A DNA stretch of 7,959 bases from Betaproteobacteria bacterium (GCA_025997095.1 BNUD01000108.1:1-7959); one strand, 5' to 3'. Counted from the stretch's first letter, positions 1 through 7,908 are shown. The notes: generated by a model not told the origin, from the letters alone. Translations and numbers: made by a program.

Positions 1-75
1 ATGATCCTGCGGTATCCGTTCTTCCAGCGTCCGATAACTGAACATCTCCCCCTGACTTATGTCTTGCCCACGCAT
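1..75 (-). CDS. IS transposase, N-terminal fragment (IS5/IS1182-like DDE type)
   Basis: The first 25 codons of a transposase start at the ATG at 75 and leave the window at position 1. The peptide begins MRGQDISQGEMFSYRTLEER and continues IPQDH. This beginning (MRG-x-D, then an MFSY block, then a proline and D-H) is one I know from transposases annotated as IS5 or IS1182-like. Those are DDE enzymes of about 350-480 residues that cut and paste their own element. The catalytic residues lie outside the window, so family assignment rests only on the N-terminus. The identical peptide starts at 7909 on the other strand. An extended -10 promoter sits about 30 bases upstream. Confidence 0.75.
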   Translation of the reverse strand, partial: MRGQDISQGEMFSYRTLEERIPQDH

Positions 76-103
76 TGATTGCTCCCGGTTCTCGAATGGG
101 TTA

Positions 104-112
104 ATTATAACA
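104..112 (-). promoter_or_regulatory. Extended -10 promoter of the left transposase copy
   Basis: On the minus strand this reads TGTTATAAT, a perfect TATAAT with the upstream TG of an extended -10 element, 28 bases before the transposase ATG. No good -35 hexamer lies at normal spacing; the nearest TTGAAA is about 25 bases upstream of the hexamer. The same element occurs in the right copy. The motif is seen; its use as a promoter is inferred. Confidence 0.5.
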
Positions 113-147
113 TATACATAATTGGGGTGGGGTTTTTCAACATCCTG

Positions 148-330
148 GTAATGTACAAAGTCCAAATCTTCTACCGTCGCCTTTCCCGCTCCACCACCTG
201 AACCGGAATGCATATTGGATTTCTATGTCACTTTCCAGTTCCAGCCCAGAACCTCGATTTCGCCTTTGTGCGTAGCGTCCTGTGATTCACCTTCGATGCC
301 ACTAATTTTCAGAAAAATGTCCTGCGCCAC
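148..330 (-). pseudogene. hcp: Broken hcp: type VI secretion tube protein (Hcp), N-terminal remnant
   Basis: Hcp forms hexameric rings that stack into the inner tube of the type VI secretion system and is exported with effectors. From a GTG at 330 the minus strand reads VAQDIFLKISGIEGESQDAT, followed by a segment ending EVLGWNWKVT, then an in-frame TAG at 225-223. After the stop the same frame continues with an NMHSGSGGGAGKATVEDLDF stretch ending VHY at 148. This matches the usual Hcp start: MAxDxFLKI, GESQD, the tryptophan-rich strand, the MHxGxGGGAGK loop, then DLxF. The TAG falls where family members normally have glutamine, so a CAG-to-TAG change is likely. About 60 codons of a gene normally near 160-170 codons remain; the rest is lost at the IS border. 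A ribosome site (AAGGGAAGA on the minus strand, 334-342) precedes the GTG. Family members usually start with ATG, so the GTG may be a further change. No other type VI gene is in the window. Confidence 0.85.
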
Positions 331-425
331 AAGTCTTCCCTTTTCCACGAGGCAAAAATCAGATGGCACACTGTATGACAAAAGATTTACTTTGTAAACA
401 GCAAGCGTAGCGCGGACAATCATCT

Positions 426-488
426 GTAGGGTGGCAGCGGGGTTCGACGAAGCGAAGCGACGGCAAAAGCGAAGCGCCTTCCACCATT
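426..488. repeat. REP-like imperfect palindrome, copy 1
   Basis: The outer arms are GTAGGGTGG (426-434) and CCACCATT (481-488), which can pair through GGTGG/CCACC. The interior carries GCGAAGCG-type direct repeats. The arms resemble a widespread intergenic palindrome I recall from beta- and gammaproteobacterial genomes, of the form GTAGGGTGG...CCACCATT. A second copy in the opposite orientation begins 68 bases away. Assignment to a repeat family is from memory and not verified. Confidence 0.45.
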
Positions 489-555
489 CGGCGGTTCATC
501 GCGCACACCACCCCCATTTGTCGACGCTTGGCGGTGTTGTGTGAACACAGGTTTG

Positions 556-586
556 ATGGTGGATAGCACTGCACTCATCTACCCTG
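556..586. repeat. REP-like imperfect palindrome, copy 2 (opposite orientation)
   Basis: This starts ATGGTGGATAGC and ends CATCTACCCTG. GGTGGAT (558-564) pairs with ATCTACC (577-583) with one G-T pair, leaving a 12-base centre. Its ends are the reverse complement of the ends of copy 1 (ATGGTGG here against CCACCAT there, CTACCCT against AGGGT there). The two therefore look like an inverted pair of one repeat type, as is common for REP elements. Confidence 0.45.
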
Positions 587-705
587 CCCGTCACTGGTTG
601 TTCGGGCTACGCTTGCTTGCAGGAATGGTTAAAGCCGGAGGATGTGGAGGTGGTTTATGGGTGAACATAGTGAGGGGAAGCTCTCCAGCGCCCCATTCAA
701 ACGAT

Positions 706-726
706 GAGGGAGCAGGATGCGCCCTC
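706..726 (-). terminator. Possible weak hairpin after the amidotransferase gene
   Basis: GAGGG (706-710) pairs with CCCTC (722-726), followed inward by an A-G mismatch, two GC pairs and an AGGAT loop. It lies 12 bases beyond the stop codon of the minus-strand gene that ends at 739. The following minus-strand sequence has only a three-T run, so it would be a poor intrinsic terminator. It may be chance. Confidence 0.2.
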
Positions 727-738
727 CACTTTAATCCA

Positions 739-2526
739 TCACGCCTTCACCGTCTGCAACCAATGCTCCAACGCCGCGAGATGCCAGAGTTTATTGCCTT
801 GCAGGGGCGTGAAGTGGCTTAAGGGTTCCGCAAGCAATTTCTCTACATATGCCGGATTGTAAAGTCCGCGTTCGCGGCAGGCGGGGGCGGTGAGGGTGGC
901 GCGGATGAATTCGAGGAAGCCGCCGCGCAGGTATTTCAGGGCGGGGGTGGGGAAGTAGCCTTTGGGTCGGTCGATGACGGCATCCGGTAGCAAGCCGCGC
1001 GCGATGCGTTTCAAGGGGAATTTGCCGCCTTCGGAGAGACGCAGGGCAGGGGGGAGGGTCATGGCGGCTTCTACCAAGGCTCTATCGAGAAAGGGCACAC
1101 GGGCTTCCAGACCGAAAGCCATGGTCATGTTGTCGACGCGCTTTACGGGGTCGTCGACGATGAGCGTTGTGGCGTCCAGGCGCAGCACGTTGTCGATGAA
1201 CGTGTCCGCGTCGGGGGCTGCCAGTCGGGGGGCGATGAAGGCGCTGACCGGGTCGCTCCCCGTTTTTGCGCGCCATTTTGGGGTAAGCATGGCGAGATAT
1301 TCGGCGTGGCTGCGGTCAAAGTAGCGCGGGGCGAAGCGTTCAAGGGGCGAGAGGGTCTCCGCTGCCGCCGCCATTTGCGGATACCAGTAGTAGCCGCCGA
1401 AAACTTCATCCGCGCCCTGACCGGAGAGCACGGCTTTGACTTCTTTTTTGACTTCGCGGGCGAGCAGGTAGAAGGCGACGTTATCCTGACTGAACATGGG
1501 TTCGGACATGGCGGCGATGGCGTCGGGCAGATTGTCCAGCATTTCGGCGTCGCTCATCAGGTAGCGATGGTGTTGCGTGCCGAAATGTCGGGCGACGGCA
1601 TCGGAATACTGGAATTCGTTGCCGCGCTCTTCCGGCTGGTCGGAAAAGCCGATGGAGAAGGTGGGGATGTCGCGCCGCCCTTGTTCGGCAAGCAGCGCGA
1701 CCAGCAGGCTGGAATCGAGTCCGCCGGAGAGCAGCACGCCGACCGGCACATCGGCGGCGAGCAGGTGGCTTTGTACGGCGGCTTGCAGGCGTTCCCGAAT
1801 CAGGGCGAGATATTCGGCGGTGTCGGGTTCCGGCGTGGGGCGACAGGTTTTTAGATGCCAGTAACAGGCTTCACGGGTTTTGCCATCCGTGTCGATTTCC
1901 AGCCAGCTTGCGGGCGGCAGTTTTTTGACCTGCGCGAAAATGGTGTGCGGCGCGGGAACTGAACCATGCAGGGTGAACTGGAATTGCAAGCCCACGGGGT
2001 CAAGTTCGTCGGAAACGCCGCCCGCAGCCAGGAGCGCGGGCAGACTGGACGCGAAGCGCAGGCGTTTGGCGTCGCGGGTCAGATACAGCGGTTTCATGCC
2101 GAAGCGGTCACGGGCGAGGAAAAGGCGTTGCGTCCTGGCATCCCAAAGGGCGAAGGCGAACATGCCGTCCAGATGGGCGAGACAGTCCCGCCCCCAGGCG
2201 TGGTAGGCCTTGAGGATGACTTCAGTATCACCTTCGGAGAAAAAGCGATAGCCGCGCGCCGCAAGTTCGCATCGCAGTTCGCGGTAGTTGTAGATGACGC
2301 CGTTAAAAACCAGCGTCAGCCCAAGTTCCGTATCCCGCATGGGTTGATTGGCGTGGGAAGAGAGGTCGATGATGGACAGGCGGCGATGCCCGAAGGCGAG
2401 CGCGCCCTCCATGAATTGCCCGCCAGAATCCGGCCCGCGCCGTTTGAGGGCGTCCAGCATTCGTGCCAGCGCGTTTTCGTCTGGAAGTTGATGGTCAAAA
2501 CGCAATTCGCCGCAAATGCCGCACAT
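739..2526 (-). CDS. asnO: Asparagine synthetase-like amidotransferase, probable N-acetylglutaminylglutamine amidotransferase
   Basis: This 595-residue protein has the two-domain layout of glutamine-dependent asparagine synthetase (AsnB). The N-terminal class II glutaminase has nucleophile Cys2 (MCGICGELRF), the HRRLSIIDLS block (48-57), FNGVIYNY (74-81) and EGDTEV (98-103). The C-terminal synthetase domain has the ATP-binding SGGLDSS loop (267-273) and LSGQGADEVFGGY (367-379). MCGICGELRF instead of MCGIAG, RFASSLPALLAAGG, VDNMTMAFGLEARVPFLD and DRPKGYFPTPALKYL are features I associate with the NAGGN amidotransferase subfamily (AsnO, TIGR03104). That enzyme amidates N-acetylglutaminylglutamine to make a compatible solute in osmotic stress. 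Its usual partners (ATP-grasp/acetyltransferase Ngg and an M42-type peptidase) are absent; beyond its 3' end lie only repeats, an hcp remnant and an IS. The ATG at 2526 is chosen because Cys2 must follow it, and AGGA lies 8 bases upstream. The reading frame stays open upstream as far as 3432, antisense to mlaF, but that part is not family-like. The protein looks complete. The amidotransferase class is certain, the NAGGN role likely. Confidence 0.9.
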   Translation of the reverse strand: MCGICGELRFDHQLPDENALARMLDALKRRGPDSGGQFMEGALAFGHRRLSIIDLSSHANQPMRDTELGLTLVFNGVIYNYRELRCELAARGYRFFSEGDTEVILKAYHAWGRDCLAHLDGMFAFALWDARTQRLFLARDRFGMKPLYLTRDAKRLRFASSLPALLAAGGVSDELDPVGLQFQFTLHGSVPAPHTIFAQVKKLPPASWLEIDTDGKTREACYWHLKTCRPTPEPDTAEYLALIRERLQAAVQSHLLAADVPVGVLLSGGLDSSLLVALLAEQGRRDIPTFSIGFSDQPEERGNEFQYSDAVARHFGTQHHRYLMSDAEMLDNLPDAIAAMSEPMFSQDNVAFYLLAREVKKEVKAVLSGQGADEVFGGYYWYPQMAAAAETLSPLERFAPRYFDRSHAEYLAMLTPKWRAKTGSDPVSAFIAPRLAAPDADTFIDNVLRLDATTLIVDDPVKRVDNMTMAFGLEARVPFLDRALVEAAMTLPPALRLSEGGKFPLKRIARGLLPDAVIDRPKGYFPTPALKYLRGGFLEFIRATLTAPACRERGLYNPAYVEKLLAEPLSHFTPLQGNKLWHLAALEHWLQTVKA

Positions 2527-2646
2527 GGAAAATATCCTGAAATCGGAAACGAGGGGACGATTGTAAGGGCGCGCGCCGTTTTCGGGATAACGGAAAAAGT
2601 GGCTTATCTGATAGAATTCGCCTCTTTCAAATTTTTTGCGGCATCC
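2527..2646. promoter_or_regulatory. Divergent intergenic region between asnO and mlaF
   Basis: These 120 bases must hold the start signals for both directions. For the minus strand, TTGAAA (2630-2625) and GATAAG (2608-2603) are separated by 16 bases and form a plausible but imperfect sigma-70 promoter about 77 bases before the asnO start. For the plus strand, TAGAAT at 2612-2617 could be a -10 box for mlaF 29 bases before its ATG, but no convincing -35 lies at the right distance. The two candidates overlap, so they could compete. A short inverted repeat, CCGTT (2576-2580) and AACGG (2589-2593), is also present. The promoter positions are inference. Confidence 0.35.
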
Positions 2647-3456
2647 ATGTCCGACGACAACATTCTGGTCAATATTGAAAACCTGCAATTCGATTACGGC
2701 GGCAAGCCGGTCTTGCAGGGGATCAATATGCGGATTCCCAGAGGGCGGGTGGTGGCCATCATGGGCGGTTCGGGCTGCGGCAAGACAACGCTCCTGCGTC
2801 TGATTGGCGGGCAGTTGCGCCCCACGGCGGGCAAGGTGGCGGTGGCGGGCGAGGCGGTGAGCAGTATGAACCACGCCCAGTTGTACGCTTTTCGGCGGCG
2901 CATGGGCATGTTGTTTCAGTTTGGCGCCCTGTTTACCGACCTTTCCGTGTTTGACAATGTGGCGTTTCCGCTGCGCGAGCATACCGATTTGCCGCCTGCC
3001 CTGATTCGGGATTTGGTGTTGATGAAGTTGCAGGCCGTGGGGTTGCGCGGGGCGCGGGATTTGATGCCCAATTCGCTTTCCGGCGGCATGGCGCGGCGGG
3101 TAGCGCTGGCGCGCGCGGTGGCGCTTGACCCGGCGCTCATCATGTATGACGAACCCTTTACCGGGCTTGATCCGATTTCTCTGGGCGTGATCGGGCAGTT
3201 GATTCGCAAGTTGAACGACGCGCTGGGCGCGACTTCCATCATGGTGACGCATGACGTGCAGGAATCCTTGCAGATGGTGGATTACATCTATTTCATCTCC
3301 GAAGGCAGAGTGGTTGCCGAAGGCACGCCGGACGAAATCCGCCATTCCCGCGATCCGTTTGTGCATCAGTTTGTGGAAGCCAGGGCAGACGGACCGGTGC
3401 CTTACCATTTTCCCGCGCCGGATTGGTCGCACGATTTGGCGATAGGGCTGCCATGA
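2647..3456 (+). CDS. mlaF: MlaF, ATP-binding subunit of the Mla phospholipid transporter
   Basis: MlaF (269 residues) is the cytoplasmic ATPase that powers the MlaFEDB complex, which moves phospholipids between the inner membrane and periplasmic MlaC and so keeps the outer membrane asymmetric. All ABC motifs are present: Walker [10 protein letters not shown] (40-48), Q-loop Gln91 in the MlaF-typical [17 protein letters not shown] block, signature LSGGM (144-148), Walker B LIMYDEP with Glu169, D-loop GLDP (173-176) and switch His202. The length fits the family. The ATG at 2647 gives the usual [13 protein letters not shown] beginning. The frame is open for 227 codons further upstream, but that is only the antisense of the neighbouring gene. 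No strong Shine-Dalgarno is seen (upstream is TTTTTTGCGGCATCC). The TGA overlaps the mlaE ATG by four bases. It is the first gene of the operon. Confidence 0.97.
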   Translation: MSDDNILVNIENLQFDYGGKPVLQGINMRIPRGRVVAIMGGSGCGKTTLLRLIGGQLRPTAGKVAVAGEAVSSMNHAQLYAFRRRMGMLFQFGALFTDLSVFDNVAFPLREHTDLPPALIRDLVLMKLQAVGLRGARDLMPNSLSGGMARRVALARAVALDPALIMYDEPFTGLDPISLGVIGQLIRKLNDALGATSIMVTHDVQESLQMVDYIYFISEGRVVAEGTPDEIRHSRDPFVHQFVEARADGPVPYHFPAPDWSHDLAIGLP

Positions 3457-4247
3457 CCAAACTTCTGGGTTTTTTCCGTTTTCTCGGCGCGCAGGTGGTA
3501 GAGCGCGTCTGGCGCCTGGGCTATTTCACGCGCTTTGCCGTGGCCGTGCTGTTCAAATCCGGCGCGGCGCTGGTGCGCTTTCAGCTTACCTTACGCGAAA
3601 TCTGGTTTGCGGGCGTGCTGTCGCTCATCATTATTCTGGTCTCTGGTCTGTTCGTGGGCTTGGTGTTGGGCTTGCAGGGGTATGAAATTTTGCAGCGTTT
3701 CGGCTCGGCGGAAGCCCTGGGGACGATGGTTGCCCTGTCGCTTTTGCGCGAACTGGGGCCGGTGGTGGCGGGGCTGCTGTTCGCCTCGCGCGCCGGTTCT
3801 GCCATCACCGCCGAAATCGGGTTGATGAAGGCGACCGAGCAGTTGAAGGCGATGGACATGATGGCGGTCGATCCCGTCGCCCGCGTGGTCGCGCCGCGTT
3901 TCTGGGGCGGCGTCATTTCCATGCCGCTGTTGGCGGCGCTGTTTTCCAGCATGGGCATTTTTGGCGGCTGGCTGATTGGCGTGGTGTTCATCGGCGTGGA
4001 TGACGGCGCGTTCTGGTCATCCATGCAGGCGTCCGTCGATTTCCGTCACGACATCTGGAATGGCATTTTCAAGAGCATCGTCTTCGGCGTAGCGGTTTCG
4101 CTGATTGCCGTGTTTGAAGGCTACGATTCCGAACCCACGGCGGAAGGCGTTTCCAGAGCCATCACCCGCACCGTGGTTACTTCCGCGCTCACCATTTTGG
4201 CGCTGGATTTTGTTTTGACCTCTTTCATGTTCAGGGGAACTTCATGA
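3453..4247 (+). CDS. mlaE: MlaE, permease subunit of the Mla phospholipid transporter
   Basis: MlaE (264 residues) is the integral inner-membrane subunit. Two copies form the pathway between the MlaF ATPases and the MlaD ring. The family hallmark runs from residue 98 to 141: [20 protein letters not shown], then [20 protein letters not shown] and AVDP. Hydrophobic segments are visible at about 52-76, 88-112, 152-182, 205-222 and 242-260, and the C-terminal [14 protein letters not shown] block is conserved. The start at 3453 overlaps the mlaF stop as ATGA. A TTG at 3423 would add ten residues that lie inside mlaF and are not family-like, so it is rejected. A weak AGGG (3444-3447) precedes the ATG. 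The gene ends in another ATGA overlap with mlaD. Confidence 0.97.
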   Translation: MTKLLGFFRFLGAQVVERVWRLGYFTRFAVAVLFKSGAALVRFQLTLREIWFAGVLSLIIILVSGLFVGLVLGLQGYEILQRFGSAEALGTMVALSLLRELGPVVAGLLFASRAGSAITAEIGLMKATEQLKAMDMMAVDPVARVVAPRFWGGVISMPLLAALFSSMGIFGGWLIGVVFIGVDDGAFWSSMQASVDFRHDIWNGIFKSIVFGVAVSLIAVFEGYDSEPTAEGVSRAITRTVVTSALTILALDFVLTSFMFRGTS

Positions 4248-4714
4248 ACCGTTCTACGCTCGACCTCTGGGTCGGCTTTTTTGTGGTCATCGGCATTGGC
4301 GCGCTGTTGTTTCTGGCGCTTAAAGTCAGCGGTTTTTCCGGCATCCAGATGAAAGACGCTTACGCCGTGCAGGCGAGGTTTGATAACATCGGCGGACTCA
4401 AAATCAAGGCGCCGGTCAGAAGCGCGGGCGTACTCGTGGGACGGGTGACGGATATTCATCTGGACAACGATACTTACGAAGCGCTGGTGGAAATGCACAT
4501 CGACAAGCGTTACAGCTTCCCCAAAGACAGTGCGGCAGGCATCTATACCGCCGGGTTGCTGGGCGACCAGTATGTTGGTCTGACCTATGGCGCGGATGAG
4601 CGTCCGCTGGCGGGCGGCGATACCATCAAAAAAACCCAGTCCGCCGTGGTGCTGGAACAACTCATCAGCCAGTTCCTTTTCAACAAGGCTGCCGAAGGAC
4701 AAAATCAGGAATGA
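4244..4714 (+). CDS. mlaD: MlaD, MCE-domain substrate-binding protein of the Mla transporter
   Basis: MlaD (156 residues) is anchored in the inner membrane and forms a hexameric periplasmic ring that takes lipid between the transporter and MlaC. One N-terminal membrane helix lies at about 8-28 ([20 protein letters not shown]). A single MCE domain follows at about 38-117, with [18 protein letters not shown] near its start and the [13 protein letters not shown] pore-loop region near its end. The hydrophobic C-terminal stretch [12 protein letters not shown] (135-146) corresponds to the helix that lines the ring in this family. The protein is somewhat shorter than the E. coli form (about 183 residues), with a short tail. 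An AGGGG (4233-4237) precedes the ATG. Both ends overlap the neighbours by ATGA. Confidence 0.96.
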   Translation: MNRSTLDLWVGFFVVIGIGALLFLALKVSGFSGIQMKDAYAVQARFDNIGGLKIKAPVRSAGVLVGRVTDIHLDNDTYEALVEMHIDKRYSFPKDSAAGIYTAGLLGDQYVGLTYGADERPLAGGDTIKKTQSAVVLEQLISQFLFNKAAEGQNQE

Positions 4715-5481
4715 AGCCATACCAAAATCTTCTCATCGCGCTCTCATCCGCCGTTTTGCTCGGCGGTTGCGCCAGCAACGCGCAACGCGCCCCCATTGCC
4801 GCTGACCCGCTGGAAGGTCTCAACCGCACCCTGTTTGGCGTGCATGAAGGCATTGACAAGGTGGCGTTAAAACCGCTTGCCCAGGGCTATGATGCCGCCG
4901 TGCCCTTGCCCGCGAAAATGAGCATTGGCAATTTCTTCGGCAATTTCCGTGGCGTTGCCCAGAGTGGCAATGCCTTCCTGCAAGGCAAGGGCGAAGAAGG
5001 CGCGAACGGACTGGCGCGCTTGTTCATCAATTCCACCCTCGGTATTTTCGGGCTGTTTGATGTCGCCAGCGAAATGGGCTTGTACGAAGGCGAAGAAGAT
5101 TTCGGTCAGACCCTCGCCGTTTGGGGCGTGCCCTCCGGCCCCTATCTCTTTGTGCCGCTGTTGGGTCCCAACACCGGACGGGATTTGGCGGGCTGGAGCG
5201 TCGACCAATACGTCAATCCGCTGTGGCATCAGGTGGATGACCAACCTGCGTTGCGAAACAGTCTTACTGGCGTGAGCGCCGCGCATCTGCGCGCCGGTCT
5301 GCTGCCCGCCGACCAGTTGGTGGAAGAAGCGGCGCTCGACAAATATGCCTACATCCGCGCCGCCTACCTGCAACGACGCGCCTCTCTGGTGCGCGACGGC
5401 AAGCCCGGCGCGGCGGAGGATGAGGAAAATGTGCCTGTCTATGAACCTGCCGTTGAGCCAACTTCCACATCAGCAGAATAA
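4711..5481 (+). CDS. mlaA: MlaA (VacJ), outer-membrane lipoprotein of the Mla pathway
   Basis: MlaA (256 residues) sits in the outer membrane, removes misplaced phospholipid from the outer leaflet and passes it to MlaC. The signal peptide ends in the lipobox LGGC, with the acylated cysteine at Cys20. The next residues are Ala-Ser, not Asp, in line with sorting to the outer membrane. Family blocks are DPLEGLNRTLFGVHEGIDK (32-50), INSTLGIFGLFDVA (106-119), EDFGQTLAVWGVPSGPYLF (129-147) and PLLGPNTGRD (149-158). The last 25 or so residues are acidic and proline-rich and probably disordered. The gene lies between mlaD and mlaC, an order common in betaproteobacteria; in E. coli mlaA is elsewhere. 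Its ATG overlaps the mlaD stop. GAAGGA (4694-4699) and AGGA (4707-4710) are possible ribosome sites. Confidence 0.96.
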   Translation: MKPYQNLLIALSSAVLLGGCASNAQRAPIAADPLEGLNRTLFGVHEGIDKVALKPLAQGYDAAVPLPAKMSIGNFFGNFRGVAQSGNAFLQGKGEEGANGLARLFINSTLGIFGLFDVASEMGLYEGEEDFGQTLAVWGVPSGPYLFVPLLGPNTGRDLAGWSVDQYVNPLWHQVDDQPALRNSLTGVSAAHLRAGLLPADQLVEEAALDKYAYIRAAYLQRRASLVRDGKPGAAEDEENVPVYEPAVEPTSTSAE

Positions 5482-5511
5482 CCGCCGCGTTTTTAATCCA
5501 AAGGAATTTTC

Positions 5512-6144
5512 ATGAATTATCTTTCCACACTTTTGCTGGCTGCCGCAACCATCCTGGCGGTTCCTGCCGCGCTCGCGCAGGAAATGATCCTGATCGCGCC
5601 GGACGCGCTGGTGCAAAGCGTCACCGAAGACGTGCTGGCGGCGATCCGTCAAGACAAGGACATCAAAAACGGCAACACGCAGAAGACCATCAATCTCGTG
5701 CAGGGCAAAGTCTTGCCGCACTTCAATTTCAGCCGCATGACCGCGCTTGCCGTGGGGCGCGATTGGAACAAGGCGAGCGCGGCGCAAAAAGAACAGCTTT
5801 CCAGTCAGTTCCGCGACCTGCTTGTGCGTACCTATGCCAACGCCGTCGCTTCCTATAAAGACCAGAAGGTGCGCTACAAACCCTTCAAGATGAATCCCGA
5901 CGACACCGACGTGCTGGTGCGTACCGAAATCCTGCAACCGGGCGGTCGTCCGATTCAGCTTGATTACAGCCTGGAAAAAACCGACAAGGGCTGGAAAGTT
6001 TATGACGTGGTGGTTGCGGGCGTGAGCCTTGTCACCAACTACCGTTCCAGCTTCAGCCAGGAAATCCGTGACGGCGGCATTGACGGACTCATCAAGACCC
6101 TGAGCGAAAAAAACCGGGCGCTGGAAAAAGGCAAGGCGGCATGA
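5512..6144 (+). CDS. mlaC: MlaC, periplasmic phospholipid carrier of the Mla pathway
   Basis: MlaC (210 residues) is the soluble shuttle that carries phospholipid across the periplasm between MlaA and the MlaFEDB complex. A signal peptide is visible at 1-22, with likely cleavage after ALA before QEM. The mature part shows the MlaC/Ttg2D pattern: VLPHFNFSRMTALAVGRDW (67-85), QKEQLSSQFRDLLVRTYANA (92-111), and the sequence around KGWKVYDVVVAGVSLVTNYR (158-177). The last part, SFSQEIRDGGIDGLIKTL, is also typical. AAGGAA (5501-5506) is a good ribosome site, and an in-frame TAA 18 bases upstream fixes the start. The signal peptide has no Lys or Arg before its hydrophobic core, which is unusual. 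The 30-base gap from mlaA is the only non-overlapping junction within mla. The stop overlaps the mlaB ATG. Confidence 0.95.
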   Translation: MNYLSTLLLAAATILAVPAALAQEMILIAPDALVQSVTEDVLAAIRQDKDIKNGNTQKTINLVQGKVLPHFNFSRMTALAVGRDWNKASAAQKEQLSSQFRDLLVRTYANAVASYKDQKVRYKPFKMNPDDTDVLVRTEILQPGGRPIQLDYSLEKTDKGWKVYDVVVAGVSLVTNYRSSFSQEIRDGGIDGLIKTLSEKNRALEKGKAA

Positions 6145-6459
6145 TTCATCCGCACGAATCCGGCGCGGCAACCCGTCTCTCCATCGACACCCCGATGACC
6201 CTCTCTACCGCTCGCGAACTTCTGCTGACGGGCGAATCCTTGTTGAGCGATGGCAAAGACAAAATCATCGACCTCGCCGCCGTGGGGCAGGTCGATTCCT
6301 CCGCGCTTGCCGTGCTGCTCGAATGGCAACGCCTCTGCAAAGCCGCTGGCGGCAAATTCAGCCTGTCCGGCGTGCCCGCCAATCTACAGGCCTTGGCCGA
6401 CCTCTACGACCTTGGCGTATTTCAAGAAGTCCCCGCCGACGGCAAAGCCGTCGCCAATA

Positions 6460-6464
<5 letters not shown>
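6141..6464 (+). CDS. mlaB: MlaB, STAS-domain subunit of the Mla transporter
   Basis: MlaB (107 residues) is a small cytoplasmic STAS protein that binds MlaF and is needed for assembly and activity of the transporter. The single STAS domain is seen in IIDLAAVGQVDSSALAVLLEW (central strand and helix, about 42-62), with Ser53/Ser54 after Asp52 at the position phosphorylated in anti-sigma antagonists. GKFSLSGVPANLQALADLYD follows at 71-90. The length is normal. It begins with an ATGA overlap with mlaC, behind a weak AAGGCGG. Its stop codon lies inside the first unit of a heptamer array that leads into murA. By similarity alone it could be another STAS protein, but the location settles it as MlaB. 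Confidence 0.92.
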
Positions 6465-7763
<1,299 letters not shown>

Positions 7764-7785
7764 GAAAATTGGATAGGCAAAAAAA

Positions 7786-7805
7786 AACCGGGGAAGTCCC
7801 CGGTT
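7786..7805. terminator. Intrinsic terminator after murA, probably bidirectional
   Basis: AACCGGGG (7786-7793) and CCCCGGTT (7798-7805) form a perfect 8-bp stem with loop AAGT, 22 bases after the murA stop. On the plus strand the tail is GCTGTGTGTTTT, only moderately T-rich. On the minus strand the stem is followed by a run of T (plus-strand A run from 7779), an ideal tail. It can therefore end the mla-murA transcript and also block transcripts entering from the right. Confidence 0.85.
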
Positions 7806-7871
7806 GCTGTGTGTTTTGGTTAGAAAAATGATTTAACAGGATGTTGAAAAACCCCGCCCCAATTATGTATA

Positions 7872-7880
7872 TGTTATAAT
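7872..7880 (+). promoter_or_regulatory. Extended -10 promoter of the right transposase copy
   Basis: TGTTATAAT is a perfect -10 hexamer with an extended TG, 28 bases before the transposase ATG. It is identical to the one in the left copy. No -35 lies at standard spacing. Confidence 0.5.
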
Positions 7881-7908
7881 TAACCCATTCGAGAACCGGG
7901 AGCAATCA

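Larger units (their letters stand above)
1..147 (-). mobile_element. 5' end of an insertion sequence, left copy (partial)
   Basis: Read on the minus strand, this segment starts CAGGATGTTGAAAAACCCC and continues into a transposase start. Positions 147 down to 25 match 7837-7959 with a single difference (128 against 7856), so both are ends of the same element in inverted orientation. The element runs out of the window on the left. The inner border is placed at 147 because similarity between the copies stops there: TAC precedes it here and TAA precedes it at the right copy. On this side the element interrupts an hcp gene. The far end is not visible, so a target-site duplication cannot be read. 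The border could be off by a base or two. Confidence 0.88.
331..738. other. Gene-free stretch between the hcp remnant and the amidotransferase gene
   Basis: I find no gene here. Open frames on either strand (for example 359-574 minus and 541-822 plus) are short and match no family I know. Part of the stretch is the upstream region of the dead hcp. It also holds two palindromic REP-like sequences (426-488 and 556-586), a small hairpin at 534-548 (GTGTT, five-base loop, AACAC), and a possible hairpin beyond the amidotransferase stop (706-726). The sequence at 451-476 is rich in short GCGAAGCG direct repeats. Confidence 0.6.

Noticed and set aside
534..548. Small hairpin GTGTT/AACAC
   Set aside because: Five base pairs with no T tract and no nearby gene end; expected by chance.
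611..664. Protein-like stretch LQEWLKPEDVEVVYG followed by TGA, plus strand
   Set aside because: It could be the tail of a deleted gene, but it is too short to recognise and the frame upstream is not convincing.
541..822. 93-codon plus-strand open frame across the repeat and the end of asnO
   Set aside because: It starts inside the repeat region, overlaps the asnO 3' end, has no ribosome site and matches no family I know.
1966..2646. 227-codon open frame upstream of and in frame with mlaF
   Set aside because: It is the antisense of asnO. The MlaF family begins at the ATG at 2647, and the extension has no recognisable domain.
2527..3432. 302-codon extension of the asnO frame upstream of its ATG, on the minus strand opposite mlaF
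   Set aside because: It is rich in Arg, His and Gln and looks like the antisense of a GC-rich gene. Cys2 of the amidotransferase must be N-terminal to act as nucleophile, so the real start is at 2526.
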